From Streptomyces coeruleorubidus (lineage in GTDB: Bacteria > Actinomycetota > Actinomycetes > Streptomycetales > Streptomycetaceae): a stretch of DNA of 64,000 bases. Made by a program: the position numbers and the translations under genes. The stretch spans positions 1,488,001-1,552,000 of the forward strand of contig NZ_CP118527.1 in NCBI RefSeq assembly GCF_028885415.1, written 5' to 3'. Shown piece after piece: positions 8,550 to 17,202 of this stretch; position 1 is the first letter of the stretch; every line of letters starts with the position of its first letter. The notes beneath the pieces were generated by a model. It had not been told where the DNA came from. It saw only the letters and a list, made by a program, of their open reading frames with translations, and ran no database searches.

Positions 8550-10403
8550 TCACTCCGGCGCGATGCCGTACTCCCGCATCCACCGGTCCAGGTACAGCGC
8601 GGTCTCCAGGCCGTTGCGGTGCAGCTGCGTGTGGTAGTGCCCCTGCGGGAGGTCGAGCATGCGGGCGAGCTCGCCGGCGTCGACGACGTCGAAGGCGGGA
8701 GAGGAGCGGTCGTCGAGCAGCGCCTGGATCCGGGCCCGCAGGTCCTTCTCGTAGAGCTGGTCGGCGGTGGTCGGGTAGGGACTCTTGCGCCTCTCCAGCA
8801 CGGACCTGGGCACGATGTCGCGGGTGGCCCGCTTGAGGAGGCCCTTGGGGTCCCCGCCGGGTGTCTTGAGGTCCCAGGGCGTGTTGTGCACGTACTCGAC
8901 CAGCCGGTGGTCGCAGAAGGGCACGCGGACCTCGAGACCGGCGGCCATGCTGAGCCGGTCCTTGCGGTCGAGCAGGGCGGGCAGCCAGCGGGTGAGGTGC
9001 AGGTGGCTGATCTCGCGCATGCGGCGTTCCGACGGGGAGTCGCCGGGCAGGTGCTCGACCTCCCCGAGGGCCTCCTGGTAGCGGTCCGCGCGGTACTGCT
9101 CGAAGCGGGTGGCCGTCCGGAAGGCCGGGGAGAGCAGTTCGGGGGTGATCAGCTGCATGCGGCTGAGCCAGGGGAAGTTCGCCGCCTGGACGACGGCCGG
9201 GTCGTGGAACCAGGCGTAGCCGCCGAACACCTCGTCGGCCGACTCCCCGGACAGGGCGACCGTGGAGTGCTCGCGTATCCCGCGGAACAGCAGGTGCAGT
9301 GAGGTGTCCACGTCGCCGAAGGTGTACGGAAGGTCGTGGGCGCGCAGGACCGCGTCGCGGTTGACGTCCCGGGTGAGCTCGTCGGCGGAGAGTTCGATGA
9401 GCCGGTGGTCGGTGCCGATGTGCCGGGCGGCTTCGAGGGCGTAGGGGGAGTCGCGCTCCGGCCGGAAGTCGCTGGCCTTGAAGTCGGCTTCGCTGCCGGT
9501 GAAGTCCACCGCGAAGGAGCGGACGGGGGGTTCGCCGGCGCGGGCCTGGACCCGGGCGGCCAGCGCGGTGAGCACGGTGGAGTCCAGTCCGCCGGAGAGC
9601 AGGGTGCACAGCGGTACGTCGGTGACCATCTGGCGGGAGACGGTGTCCTCCAGCAGGGCCCGCACGGTGTCCGCCGTGGTGGCGGCGTCGTCCTCGTGCT
9701 GCTGCCGCCCGAGGCTCCAGTACCGCTCGGTCCGCAGCCCGTCACGGTCGTAGGCCGCGACGCAGCCCGGCGGCACTTCCTCGACGTCCCGGTAGGGGGT
9801 GACGCCCGGCGACTTCATCAGGCCGAGGAGGTCGGCGAGTCCCTGACTGTCGAGCCGGGCCCGGAAACGCGGGTGGGCGAGGATCGCCTTGGGTTCGGAG
9901 CCGAACAGGACGCCGCCCGCGAGCCGTGCGACGTACAGGGGCTTGATGCCGAGACGGTCGCGCACCAGGAGGAGGCGCTGGGCGCGCTCGTCCCACAGGG
10001 CGAAGGCGAACATGCCGTTGAGGCGCCCGACGAAGTCCTGGCCCCACTGGAGGTAGGCGCGCAGGACGACCTCGGTGTCCGAGCGGGTGCGGAAGGCGTG
10101 ACCGAACCCACGGAGTTCTTCCCGGAGTTCGCGGAAGTTGTACACCTCTCCGCTGTAGCTGAGCACGACGGCCGGCCTTTCCCCGGCGGGCCGGTCCGGC
10201 TCCGCGGGGGCCGTCATCGGCTGCCTGCCGCCTTCGACATCGATGATGGCGAGCCGGCGATGTCCGAGGATCGCGTGCTCACCGGCGTGCATTCCGGCGG
10301 CGTCCGGCCCGCGGCAGGCCATGGTCCGCACCATCGGTTCGACGCCGTCCACCTCCTGCGTGAGGTCCTGGCCGAGGTCGGCCCAGCCTGCGATTCCGCA
10401 CAT
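8550..10403 (-). CDS. asnB: Asparagine synthase (glutamine-hydrolysing) / AsnB-type amidotransferase
   Basis: The 617-residue protein begins MCGIAGW, so Cys2 becomes the N-terminal nucleophile of the class II glutaminase domain after Met removal; CRGPDAAG and SYSGEVYNFREL follow. The synthetase half has the PP-loop LSGGLDST and SGESADEVFGGYAW. It would transfer ammonia from glutamine to an adenylated carboxylate. True asparagine synthases and amide-forming enzymes of antibiotic pathways share this layout, so the substrate could be aspartate or a pathway acid. It is divergent from the biosynthetic run that starts at 10820, which suggests but does not prove a role in it. A GGAG-like ribosome site precedes ATG 10403. 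Confidence 0.9.
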   Translation of the reverse strand: MCGIAGWADLGQDLTQEVDGVEPMVRTMACRGPDAAGMHAGEHAILGHRRLAIIDVEGGRQPMTAPAEPDRPAGERPAVVLSYSGEVYNFRELREELRGFGHAFRTRSDTEVVLRAYLQWGQDFVGRLNGMFAFALWDERAQRLLLVRDRLGIKPLYVARLAGGVLFGSEPKAILAHPRFRARLDSQGLADLLGLMKSPGVTPYRDVEEVPPGCVAAYDRDGLRTERYWSLGRQQHEDDAATTADTVRALLEDTVSRQMVTDVPLCTLLSGGLDSTVLTALAARVQARAGEPPVRSFAVDFTGSEADFKASDFRPERDSPYALEAARHIGTDHRLIELSADELTRDVNRDAVLRAHDLPYTFGDVDTSLHLLFRGIREHSTVALSGESADEVFGGYAWFHDPAVVQAANFPWLSRMQLITPELLSPAFRTATRFEQYRADRYQEALGEVEHLPGDSPSERRMREISHLHLTRWLPALLDRKDRLSMAAGLEVRVPFCDHRLVEYVHNTPWDLKTPGGDPKGLLKRATRDIVPRSVLERRKSPYPTTADQLYEKDLRARIQALLDDRSSPAFDVVDAGELARMLDLPQGHYHTQLHRNGLETALYLDRWMREYGIAPE

Positions 10404-10819
10404 GAGAAAGCTCCAACCGGATTCGGATGAGGGTTGCGGACTGCCGGGTAAAACGGCGTGCGGTATGCGCTCCAACTGGGCGCGAAACCCGCTGTTCGGG
10501 CTCGATTAACCGCGGCGTCAAAACGCTGCCGGTTTCACATCGGCGCTCGTAGAGACTAGGCCGGGAAATCAACTCGGGCAACGTACTGAGTAGTAGGCGC
10601 TTTACATCACCACGGAGGCCGTCGATTTTCGGTCGCATATGGCTAGTTGGGCCTCCCAGGGGCGGTTGCACGGCCCACCTTTAGTGCTATACGTTCGCTG
10701 TGGGTCGGGCTCCTGGACCCCGCCAACAAGCCCTGAGCTGTGGCTTCCCGACCCCTCGCAAGGCTGCCCGTCGAGACCGACGTCACGGGCGCGATAAGCG
10801 ATTAACGAGCGAGGTTCGT
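10404..10819. promoter_or_regulatory. Divergent promoter region between asnB and the biosynthetic run
   Basis: These 416 bases hold no convincing gene and are clearly more AT-rich than the flanks, with patches such as GATTAAC, TTTACATCACC and CGATTTTC. They must contain the start signals for both the leftward asnB and the rightward cluster genes. No long inverted repeat was found by eye. One candidate rightward promoter is listed separately. Confidence 0.6.
10666..10693 (+). promoter_or_regulatory. Candidate vegetative promoter for the biosynthetic run
   Basis: TTGCAC (10666-10671) and TATACG (10688-10693) are separated by 16 bases, resembling the -35 and -10 boxes of a principal-sigma promoter. 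Transcription would begin near 10700, leaving a leader of about 120 bases before GTG 10820. This is a by-eye match only. Confidence 0.3.
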
Positions 10820-12160
10820 GTGATCCTGCACACCGACAAACGCCAGGCATTACTCCGTGAGGCACAATCCGAGATACGGGCGAATCAAGGCCGCATCCCG
10901 GCCGAGGACTTCTACGCCAGAAAGCTCTCCGCAGCCTGGCGACGCGCGCGCGGAACACAGGCATACGGCCCCTGTGAGGACCGGGACGATATCGGTGAGT
11001 TCTCCCTGGAGCGTTTCCGGGACCTGCCCGTGACGCCGCGTGAGTCGCTCAAGGCGCAGCCCCTGCGCTATGCGGCAGTGACGCCCACCGAGGCCTCGAA
11101 GTACTACGAGACCACCGGCACGACGGGGCAGCCCACGCCGACCCCGCGCCTGGCCGAGGACACCATCTGGAACACGGTCTCGGTCGCCGAGGCCTGGCGT
11201 CCGCTGCTCGGAGCCGACGAGCGGGTGGTGATCCTCCTGCCGTCCGACGTCGTTCCGGTGGCGGACCTGGTCTCCGGGGTCTGCGAGTACCTGGACCTCG
11301 CGCACATCCGGGCCTATCCGTTCGCCACCGGCATCACAGGCTGGGACCGGCTGGAGGCGATGTGGCGGACCTTCCGCCCCACGACCGTCTTCGTCGCCCC
11401 CGGCGTGGCCCTCCAGTTCACCCGGCTGCTGGCGCAGCGCGGGCAGCTCGACGAGCTCAGCGCCTCGGTCGACCGGCTGATGCTGCTCGGCGAGGTCAAC
11501 ACCCCGCCCTTCCGCACCCGGCTGGGCCGATGGTGGAACGCCGACGCCCACGACGCCAGTTACGGCAGCACGGAGACCGGCACGCTGGCCGCCGCCTGTG
11601 CGCACGGCCGTCAGCACCTGCTGCCGGCCGCCACCTACTTCGAGCTCGCCACCCCCGAGGGCGTCGTCCCGCTGCACGACCGGGGCGGGCACGACCAGGG
11701 CCGGCTCGTCGTCACCCCCCTCAACGCACACGCCAGGCCCCTGCTGCGGCTCGACACCGGCGACGAGGTGTCCGTCGCGACGGACTGCCCGTGCGGCAGC
11801 GCGGCGCCCCGGATCACCGTCCACGGACGCGCCAGCGACGGCCTCCGGGTGCGCGGCACGCCGCTGTCGGTGCGTGCCGTGGAGGAGGTCGTCTACGGCG
11901 TCACCGACGCCACCGGCTACCTGCTGGAGGTGGACAGCGAGGGCACCTACGCCCGGCTGCTCCTGGAACGCGGAGTCGGCACCGGGCGCGACCGCGAGCC
12001 CGAGGAGTGCCGGCGTGTCCAGGCCAGGTCCGAGGAGCTGCTCGGGCTGCGCTGGGACGGGGTCGTGTTCGTCAACTCCCTGCCCGCCAACACCAAGAGC
12101 GGCGCCTCGCAGAAGAGCTGGAAGCGGTCCAACATCCGGGAAGTGGAGGCCGCGCGATGA
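10820..12160 (+). CDS. PaaK-like adenylate-forming ligase with an early TTA codon
   Basis: This 446-residue member of the phenylacetate-CoA ligase branch activates a carboxylic acid as an acyl adenylate and probably passes it to CoA or a carrier thiol. It has the P-loop YETTGTTGQPTPTP (family form SGTTGxPT), the YGSTETG adenine motif, LLRLDTGDEV, and a GRASDGLRVRG hinge. CPCGSAAPR resembles the Cys cluster of PaaK relatives. GTG 10820 is preceded by GCGAGG. Codon 11 (10850-10852) is TTA, the rare leucine codon read by the bldA tRNA in Streptomyces. The stop overlaps the next start (ATGA at 12157). The substrate is not predictable; an aryl or amino acid is plausible. Confidence 0.82.
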   Translation: MILHTDKRQALLREAQSEIRANQGRIPAEDFYARKLSAAWRRARGTQAYGPCEDRDDIGEFSLERFRDLPVTPRESLKAQPLRYAAVTPTEASKYYETTGTTGQPTPTPRLAEDTIWNTVSVAEAWRPLLGADERVVILLPSDVVPVADLVSGVCEYLDLAHIRAYPFATGITGWDRLEAMWRTFRPTTVFVAPGVALQFTRLLAQRGQLDELSASVDRLMLLGEVNTPPFRTRLGRWWNADAHDASYGSTETGTLAAACAHGRQHLLPAATYFELATPEGVVPLHDRGGHDQGRLVVTPLNAHARPLLRLDTGDEVSVATDCPCGSAAPRITVHGRASDGLRVRGTPLSVRAVEEVVYGVTDATGYLLEVDSEGTYARLLLERGVGTGRDREPEECRRVQARSEELLGLRWDGVVFVNSLPANTKSGASQKSWKRSNIREVEAAR

Positions 12161-13941
12161 CCGCCACCGTGACCACCGCCCCGCGCGCCCCGCAGGGCGA
12201 GGGCGTCTCCGGCGGGGAACCCGACCTGTGGTGCACCTACGCCGCCGTGCGGACCCTGGCCTGGCTGGACCGCACCGACACCGTCGCCGACCCGGACGGC
12301 ACGGCCGCCTACCTGAGCGGCCGGCGCAACGCCGACGGCGGTTACGCCTGGAGCCGGGGCATGCTCTCCGACGCCTGGGCCACCTTCTACTGCACGCAGG
12401 CGCTGCGCGACATGGGCCGCCCGGTGCCCGGCACCGAGGCCACGGCCCGCTGGCTGGAGCGCACCTGGTCCGGCGAGGCCTACGCGATGCTCCCGGGACA
12501 GGCCCCGGACGTGTGGGCCACCCACTTCTCCGCCCGCACGGCCGTCGAGCTGTGCGACGGCCCGGTGCCCGACCGCGCCCGCCTGCTGGACTGGCTGAGC
12601 CGGCTCCAGTGCGCCGAGGGCGGACTGAGCTGGTCCCCCGAGGACGCGCGGCGCGGCAAGGCCGACGTACGGGCCTGCTACTACGGGGTCATGGCCTGGC
12701 GGGCCGCCACGGACAACGGCGCCTCGGGAGCACCGCCGTGGGACGTCGCGGCGCTCGCCGCCTGGCTGCGCGACCGCCAGGGCGCGGAGGGCGGCTTCCG
12801 TTTCGCGCCCGCCGCCGAGGTGCCCTGCCTGTGGGCCACGTACCGGGCCGTGGGCGCGCTCGCGGCGCTCGGCCGGGCGCCGCGCGATCCCGACCGCTGC
12901 CAGGCGTGGGTCATGGGCCTGCGCGGTCCCTCCGGCGCCTTCGTCCGCTGGGAGGGGTACGACGTCGAGGACGTGTGGGCCTCCTTCTGTGCCGTGGGCA
13001 CGCTCAAGGCGCTCGGCGCGCCGCTCGCCCCGGTCGCCGACTCCGTCACCGCCCGCATATCCGAACTGGCCTGTCCCGGGGGCGGCTACACCTACCGGGA
13101 GCCCCGGGACGCGGCGGACGCCCTGACCACCGCCGCCGCCGTGCTCTCGGCCGGCCCCGCGGCCCCGCGCCCGGACGGGGTGCGCTGGCTGGAGGGCTGC
13201 CAACTGCCCAACGAGGGCGGCGTGATGTACATGCCGGGCAGGGGCAGCGAGGTGCGCTGCACCCTGTGGGCCCTCGCGGCCGGAGCGTTCGCCGGGGACC
13301 GGGCGGCCCGGCACCGGATCGCCGACTGGCTGGCCGAACTCCAGAACGCCGACGGCGGGTTCGGCTACTGGGAGGGGCGCGGGTCCGACATGGTGTCCAC
13401 GGCCGCGGCGGTGGAGACGGCGGCCCTCCTCGGCGGACCGGACGGGCCCCGTCTCGACGAGCTCGGTCTGGACCTCGCCGGCGTCCTCTCCTTCGTCGAC
13501 TCCTGCCGCACCGCCGAGGGCGAGCCGTTCGCGCACGGCAACGTGCCGGGCGCCGAGCCGGGCCTGCGCCCGGCGCTCCAGGCCCAGCGCGTCCGGCTGC
13601 TCCTCGGCCCCGGCTTCGCCCCGCCCGCCGAGGCCCGCGAGGCCGTCGGCGCCCTGCTCGCCCGCCATCGCGTACGCGGCGGCGGCTACGCGGGCGAGGG
13701 CAACCGGGTCCCCGACCTGCTGTCCACCTACGAGGCGGTGCTGGCCGCCGACCGGGCCCAACTGGCCCTCGACACCGGGCACGTCTCCGCGTTCGTCGAC
13801 CGGGTGCGCGCCGCCGACGGCACCGCGTGGAGCCCGCTGGCCCCCGGCAGTGGCGGACCGCTCGCCGACTGTCTCGGCAGCCTGCTCGCCCGGCGCCTGG
13901 CCTCGGGCCCCGGCGCACTTCCGGCCCTCGCCCTGTCCTGA
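12157..13941 (+). CDS. Prenyltransferase/squalene-oxidase-repeat toroid protein
   Basis: The 594-residue protein is built of about twelve helical-hairpin repeats spaced 43-58 residues apart. Each carries a helix of the form PDVWATHFSARTAVEL, often followed by a GGY/GGF turn (NADGGYAW, AEGGLSW, AEGGFRF, NADGGFGYW). This is the alpha/alpha toroid fold of protein prenyltransferase beta subunits and class II terpene cyclases. Twelve hairpins would make two six-hairpin toroids in tandem. No convincing DXDD acid motif is present and no isoprenoid gene lies nearby, so terpene cyclisation is doubtful. Coupled by ATGA to the ligase before it, it may be the condensing or tailoring enzyme of the pathway, but that is inference. 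Confidence 0.75.
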   Translation: MTATVTTAPRAPQGEGVSGGEPDLWCTYAAVRTLAWLDRTDTVADPDGTAAYLSGRRNADGGYAWSRGMLSDAWATFYCTQALRDMGRPVPGTEATARWLERTWSGEAYAMLPGQAPDVWATHFSARTAVELCDGPVPDRARLLDWLSRLQCAEGGLSWSPEDARRGKADVRACYYGVMAWRAATDNGASGAPPWDVAALAAWLRDRQGAEGGFRFAPAAEVPCLWATYRAVGALAALGRAPRDPDRCQAWVMGLRGPSGAFVRWEGYDVEDVWASFCAVGTLKALGAPLAPVADSVTARISELACPGGGYTYREPRDAADALTTAAAVLSAGPAAPRPDGVRWLEGCQLPNEGGVMYMPGRGSEVRCTLWALAAGAFAGDRAARHRIADWLAELQNADGGFGYWEGRGSDMVSTAAAVETAALLGGPDGPRLDELGLDLAGVLSFVDSCRTAEGEPFAHGNVPGAEPGLRPALQAQRVRLLLGPGFAPPAEAREAVGALLARHRVRGGGYAGEGNRVPDLLSTYEAVLAADRAQLALDTGHVSAFVDRVRAADGTAWSPLAPGSGGPLADCLGSLLARRLASGPGALPALALS

Positions 13942-13961
13942 ACCGCCGAACCGGAGGCCCC

Positions 13962-14387
13962 GTGCCCACCATCACCATCCGTACCCCCGAACTCCCCGTC
14001 CCCCGCCGTCGCGCCGTGGCGCTGCGTCTCACCCGCTGGCTCACCGCCCAGGGCGTCCAGGCCGGTCACGTCGTCGTGCGCTTCGAGCCCACCGAGGACG
14101 GCACCGTCTTCTCCGGCGGGATGCCGGTGGAGGCCCTGCCGTACGAGACGGACGGCAGCGGCCTGCGCCACGCGTCCGTGACGGTCTGTGTGGGCCCCGA
14201 CCGCGACGACACCTTCCGCGACGGGCTCGCCCGGTGCATCACCGAGGCGCTCGGCGCCGACGCCCGGACGCCCTTCTGTTACCTGGAGTTCCGCCCCACC
14301 TCCCCGTCCGACGTCTACCTCGGCGCCGGCGAACGGCTGCGCCGGGCCGACGGCACCGCCGTGGAGCCCGCACCAGCCGCCGTCTGA
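13962..14387 (+). CDS. Tautomerase/MIF-superfamily-like protein
   Basis: This 141-residue protein starts MPTITIRT, leaving Pro as the first residue after Met removal, as in the catalytic Pro1 of the 4-oxalocrotonate tautomerase/MIF superfamily. Two beta-alpha-beta halves can be traced: an N-terminal one ending HVVVRFEP...FSGG and a C-terminal one VTVCVGPDRDD...FCYLEFRPTSPSDVYLG. Both end in the strand-turn expected for the fold. The double-unit length fits MIF or CHMI-type members. GTG 13962 has GGAGG at a good distance. It may isomerise an enol or act as a lyase on a pathway intermediate. The assignment is by pattern, without a database search. Confidence 0.55.
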   Translation: MPTITIRTPELPVPRRRAVALRLTRWLTAQGVQAGHVVVRFEPTEDGTVFSGGMPVEALPYETDGSGLRHASVTVCVGPDRDDTFRDGLARCITEALGADARTPFCYLEFRPTSPSDVYLGAGERLRRADGTAVEPAPAAV

Positions 14388-14442
14388 CCACCCCGGCGCC
14401 CGCACCGCACCGCACGCTGTACCACCGGCAAGGAGTACGACC

Positions 14443-14748
14443 ATGACCTCGACCGCGACCGTTCCCTCCCCCGAAGAGATCCACGACCGCACGCGAACCG
14501 TCCTGGCCACCCGTATCGGCGACGCCTTCACCGACGTGCCCTCCGACGCCGACCTCCAGAAGGCGCTCGGTGAGCGCTACGACAGCCTCACCGCCATGGA
14601 GTGCATCTCCGCCGTGGAGAGCGAGTTCGGCATCGAGGTGGACTTCGTCGCCGACGACGTCCGCTTCTGGTTCTCCAGCGTGGAGCGGATGGTGCGCTTC
14701 ACCCACGAGCGACTGGAGGACACGGCGGCCCTCGGGCTGGGGAGCTGA
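14443..14748 (+). CDS. Acyl carrier protein
   Basis: The 101-residue acidic protein has the carrier-protein signature RYDSLTAMECISAVESEFGIEV; Ser48 in the DSL motif would receive the phosphopantetheine arm. It stands alone, directly upstream of a small acyl-AMP ligase (2-base gap), the pairing used to load aryl acids in aryl-polyene-type pathways. No ketosynthase or phosphopantetheinyl transferase lies in the window, so a transferase encoded elsewhere must activate it. ATG 14443 is preceded by AAGGAG. Confidence 0.88.
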   Translation: MTSTATVPSPEEIHDRTRTVLATRIGDAFTDVPSDADLQKALGERYDSLTAMECISAVESEFGIEVDFVADDVRFWFSSVERMVRFTHERLEDTAALGLGS

Positions 14749-14750
14749 CC

Positions 14751-15767
14751 GTGCCGGACATCGCCTTCGCCACCTCCGGCAGCACCGGCCCGCCGGTGAC
14801 CTGGCTGCGCACCGAGGACCGGTTGCACGCCGAGGTGACACTCGTGCACGAGGCAGTGCTGGGCTCCGCCCGGTTCGGCCGCATCGTGTCCTACGCGCCC
14901 CCCGGCCACCTCTACGGCCGGCTGTACGGGCGCGAGCTGCCCCGGCTCGCGGACATCCCGGTGACCGGCCTGTGGGACGAGCCGCTCACCGTGCCCCCGC
15001 TCGACGACGGCGTCCCCACCCTGCTGGTCTGCCTGCCCTCCACCTGGCAGCTGCTCGCCCGGCACCTCCCGGCACTGGCGCGGCACGGCCGGGTGACGGC
15101 ACTGCACAGCACCGGCCCGGCCACACCGGCCGCCCACCACGTCGCCGGACGCCTCGCGGACACCGGCTTCCGGGCGCATGAACTCCTCGGCTCCACCGAG
15201 ACCGGGGCCGTCGCCCACCGCCCCGTCGCCGGCGAGCACACGTCCGGCCTCCCCTGGCACCTGCTGCCCGACGTGGAGATGCTGCCCGGCTCGGTCGCGG
15301 ACGGCGACGGCACGGCCCGGCGCCTGCGGGTCTCCAGTCCCCGGCTGGCCCGCCGGGCAGGCACCGAAGCACCCCCGGCCGACTGGGAGTTGCCCGACCT
15401 CGTCGCACCGGTGGGCCCGCGCGCCTTCCACCACCTGGGGCGGGCGTCCCGGCTGGTCAAGGTGAACGGAGTGCGCTGCGACCTGGCCCGGGTGGAGGAC
15501 CTGGCCCGCGCCCGCTGCCCCGGCCTGGACCTCGTCTGCGCGCCCGTCAGCGACCCCGTACGGGGAGAGCACTACGAGGTGTTCTACGCCGGGCCCGGAC
15601 CGGTCGACCCGGCGGCCCTGCGCCGGAGTCTTGGCCGGCTCCCCTCGGGGCTGCCCGCGCCGCGCGCCGTGCACCGCGTTCCCCACATCCCCCGCAGCTC
15701 CACCGGCAAGGTCCTCACCGCCGAGCTCACCGCCGCACGCCCCGCCCAGGAGGCCGAGCATGTCTGA
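14751..15767 (+). CDS. Minimal acyl-AMP ligase, probable ACP loader
   Basis: The 338-residue ANL-superfamily enzyme begins almost at the ATP P-loop: residues 6-17 are ATSGSTGPPVTW. ELLGSTETG and the C-terminal SSTGKVLTAEL with its catalytic Lys follow. Most ANL enzymes have 100 or more residues before the P-loop, so this is a short form like the AMP ligases of aryl-polyene clusters. GTG 14751 follows the ACP stop by two bases, so a GTG start just after the ACP and translational coupling are likely. It would adenylate a hydroxycinnamate or similar acid and pass it to the ACP. The substrate is inferred from the ammonia lyase in the same run. Confidence 0.78.
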   Translation: MPDIAFATSGSTGPPVTWLRTEDRLHAEVTLVHEAVLGSARFGRIVSYAPPGHLYGRLYGRELPRLADIPVTGLWDEPLTVPPLDDGVPTLLVCLPSTWQLLARHLPALARHGRVTALHSTGPATPAAHHVAGRLADTGFRAHELLGSTETGAVAHRPVAGEHTSGLPWHLLPDVEMLPGSVADGDGTARRLRVSSPRLARRAGTEAPPADWELPDLVAPVGPRAFHHLGRASRLVKVNGVRCDLARVEDLARARCPGLDLVCAPVSDPVRGEHYEVFYAGPGPVDPAALRRSLGRLPSGLPAPRAVHRVPHIPRSSTGKVLTAELTAARPAQEAEHV

Positions 15768-17154
15768 CGCCCCCGCCCCGCAGGACGCGATCACCGGCTA
15801 CGCGCGGCAGGCGCGCTGGACCGCCGTGCCCCCGGCGCCGCAGCCCGGCGCACCGATGTCGCTGTCGTTGCCGGAGCGGGTGACGGCCCGCGCCCGGGGC
15901 ACGCTGACCGCCGAGGAGTGGCGTACCGAGGAGGCCGCCTGGTCGGACCTGGCGGACGCCCGCTACCGGGCGTGCGTCCACCGCGCCCCGCTCGACGCGG
16001 ACGCCGCCCCGGTGCGCGTGGGGGTGAAGGACACCGTGGACGTGGCCGGCTTCCCCACCCGGCTGGGGCTGCGCGGCCACCGCCACCACGCCCGGGTCTC
16101 GAACCCCGCGATCGCCGCATTGCCGTCACGACTGGCGGCCGTGACCGCCAAGGTCGTCACCACCGAACTCAACATCGGGGTGGGGTCGGAGTGCGTCAAC
16201 CCCTACGTTCCGCAGATCGACCCCGGCGGCTCCAGCACCGGCACGGCCGTGTCGGTGGCCGCGGGCATCTGCGACATCGGCCTCGGCACGGACGTGCTGG
16301 GCTCGGTGCGCTGGCCGGCCGGGCAGTGCGGCACGGTGGGACTGCGGATGACGCAGCGCACCTCACTGCTGGAGGGCGTCTTCCCGCTCTCCCCGCCCAT
16401 GGACGCCCTCGGCTGGGCCACCCGCGGCGCGGCGGACCTGGCGTATCTGTGGCCGCTGCTCGGACTCGACCGGCTCGGCGCTCAGCGCCCGGCCGCCGAA
16501 GGCCCGTACCGCATCGGCTTCGTCGCGAACGTCGACGGGGCCGAGGGCACCTGCGGCCCCGTCATGCGCCGGGCGCTGGAGACGGCCTGCGGGCGGCTGG
16601 AAGCGAGCGGCCAGAGGCTCGACGAGGTGCGGCTCGACGACCTGTGGGCGCTGCGCGGGCCCGCCTGGGAGCTGTGCGCGCGTCAGGCCTGGGACGCCTA
16701 CCAGGTGTGGCGGCCCTGGGTGCCCGCCGACCTGCACGAGACCACCCGCGGCGCGCTGGAGGTGGGTGCGAAGGTCCAGGACGACCGCTACGCCTGGATC
16801 CTGGAGCGCCTGGCGCACACCCGCGCCACGGTCGAGGGCGACTTCGACGCCGCGGGCGTGGACGCCTGGCTGCTGCCCCTGGACCCGGCCGCGCCCCCGG
16901 ACCTCGCCACCGCCGACGCCCGGGTGTCGACCATCCCCGCTCCGCAGGACCCCGACTACGACCTGCGCGTGGCCTACACCCCGCTCGCCAGCTTCGCCGG
17001 GCTGCCCGCGCTCACCATGCCGGTCGCCCGGGACGAGCGCGGCGCACCGCTGTGCGTCCAGCTGATCGCCCGCCGCGACCACGAACCGCTGCTGATCCGG
17101 CTGGCCGGACTGCTGGAGGAGGCGGTCGGCCCGCTCGGCTTCCGGCCCAGCTGA
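15760..17154 (+). CDS. Amidase-signature family hydrolase
   Basis: This 464-residue enzyme has the Lys-cisSer-Ser triad of amidase-signature proteins: Lys90 in VGVKDTVDVAG, Ser158/159 in PGGSSTG, and the nucleophile Ser182 in GTDVLGSVRWPA. The usual GTDTGGS is changed to GTDVLGS, a small departure. The family hydrolyses or transfers amide and ester groups; some members act as acyl- or amidotransferases. The start overlaps the ligase stop by 8 bases. In a cluster with an asnB-type amide maker it could remove a protecting group or transfer an acyl group; which one is unknown. Confidence 0.85.
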   Translation: MSDAPAPQDAITGYARQARWTAVPPAPQPGAPMSLSLPERVTARARGTLTAEEWRTEEAAWSDLADARYRACVHRAPLDADAAPVRVGVKDTVDVAGFPTRLGLRGHRHHARVSNPAIAALPSRLAAVTAKVVTTELNIGVGSECVNPYVPQIDPGGSSTGTAVSVAAGICDIGLGTDVLGSVRWPAGQCGTVGLRMTQRTSLLEGVFPLSPPMDALGWATRGAADLAYLWPLLGLDRLGAQRPAAEGPYRIGFVANVDGAEGTCGPVMRRALETACGRLEASGQRLDEVRLDDLWALRGPAWELCARQAWDAYQVWRPWVPADLHETTRGALEVGAKVQDDRYAWILERLAHTRATVEGDFDAAGVDAWLLPLDPAAPPDLATADARVSTIPAPQDPDYDLRVAYTPLASFAGLPALTMPVARDERGAPLCVQLIARRDHEPLLIRLAGLLEEAVGPLGFRPS

Positions 17155-17202
17155 AGCGGCCCGCCAGCACCCCCGCCAACGCCAGGAGGACGGAGGACCT
17201 TC

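Noticed and set aside
12940..12990. YDVEDVWAS in the toroid protein as a class II terpene cyclase DXDD acid motif
   Set aside because: The same (P/E/S)DxWAT pattern recurs in most repeats, so DVED is part of the generic repeat helix and not a unique catalytic motif.
13046..14044. Leftward open frame across the toroid/tautomerase junction
   Set aside because: Arg/Pro-rich noise crossing two real gene boundaries.
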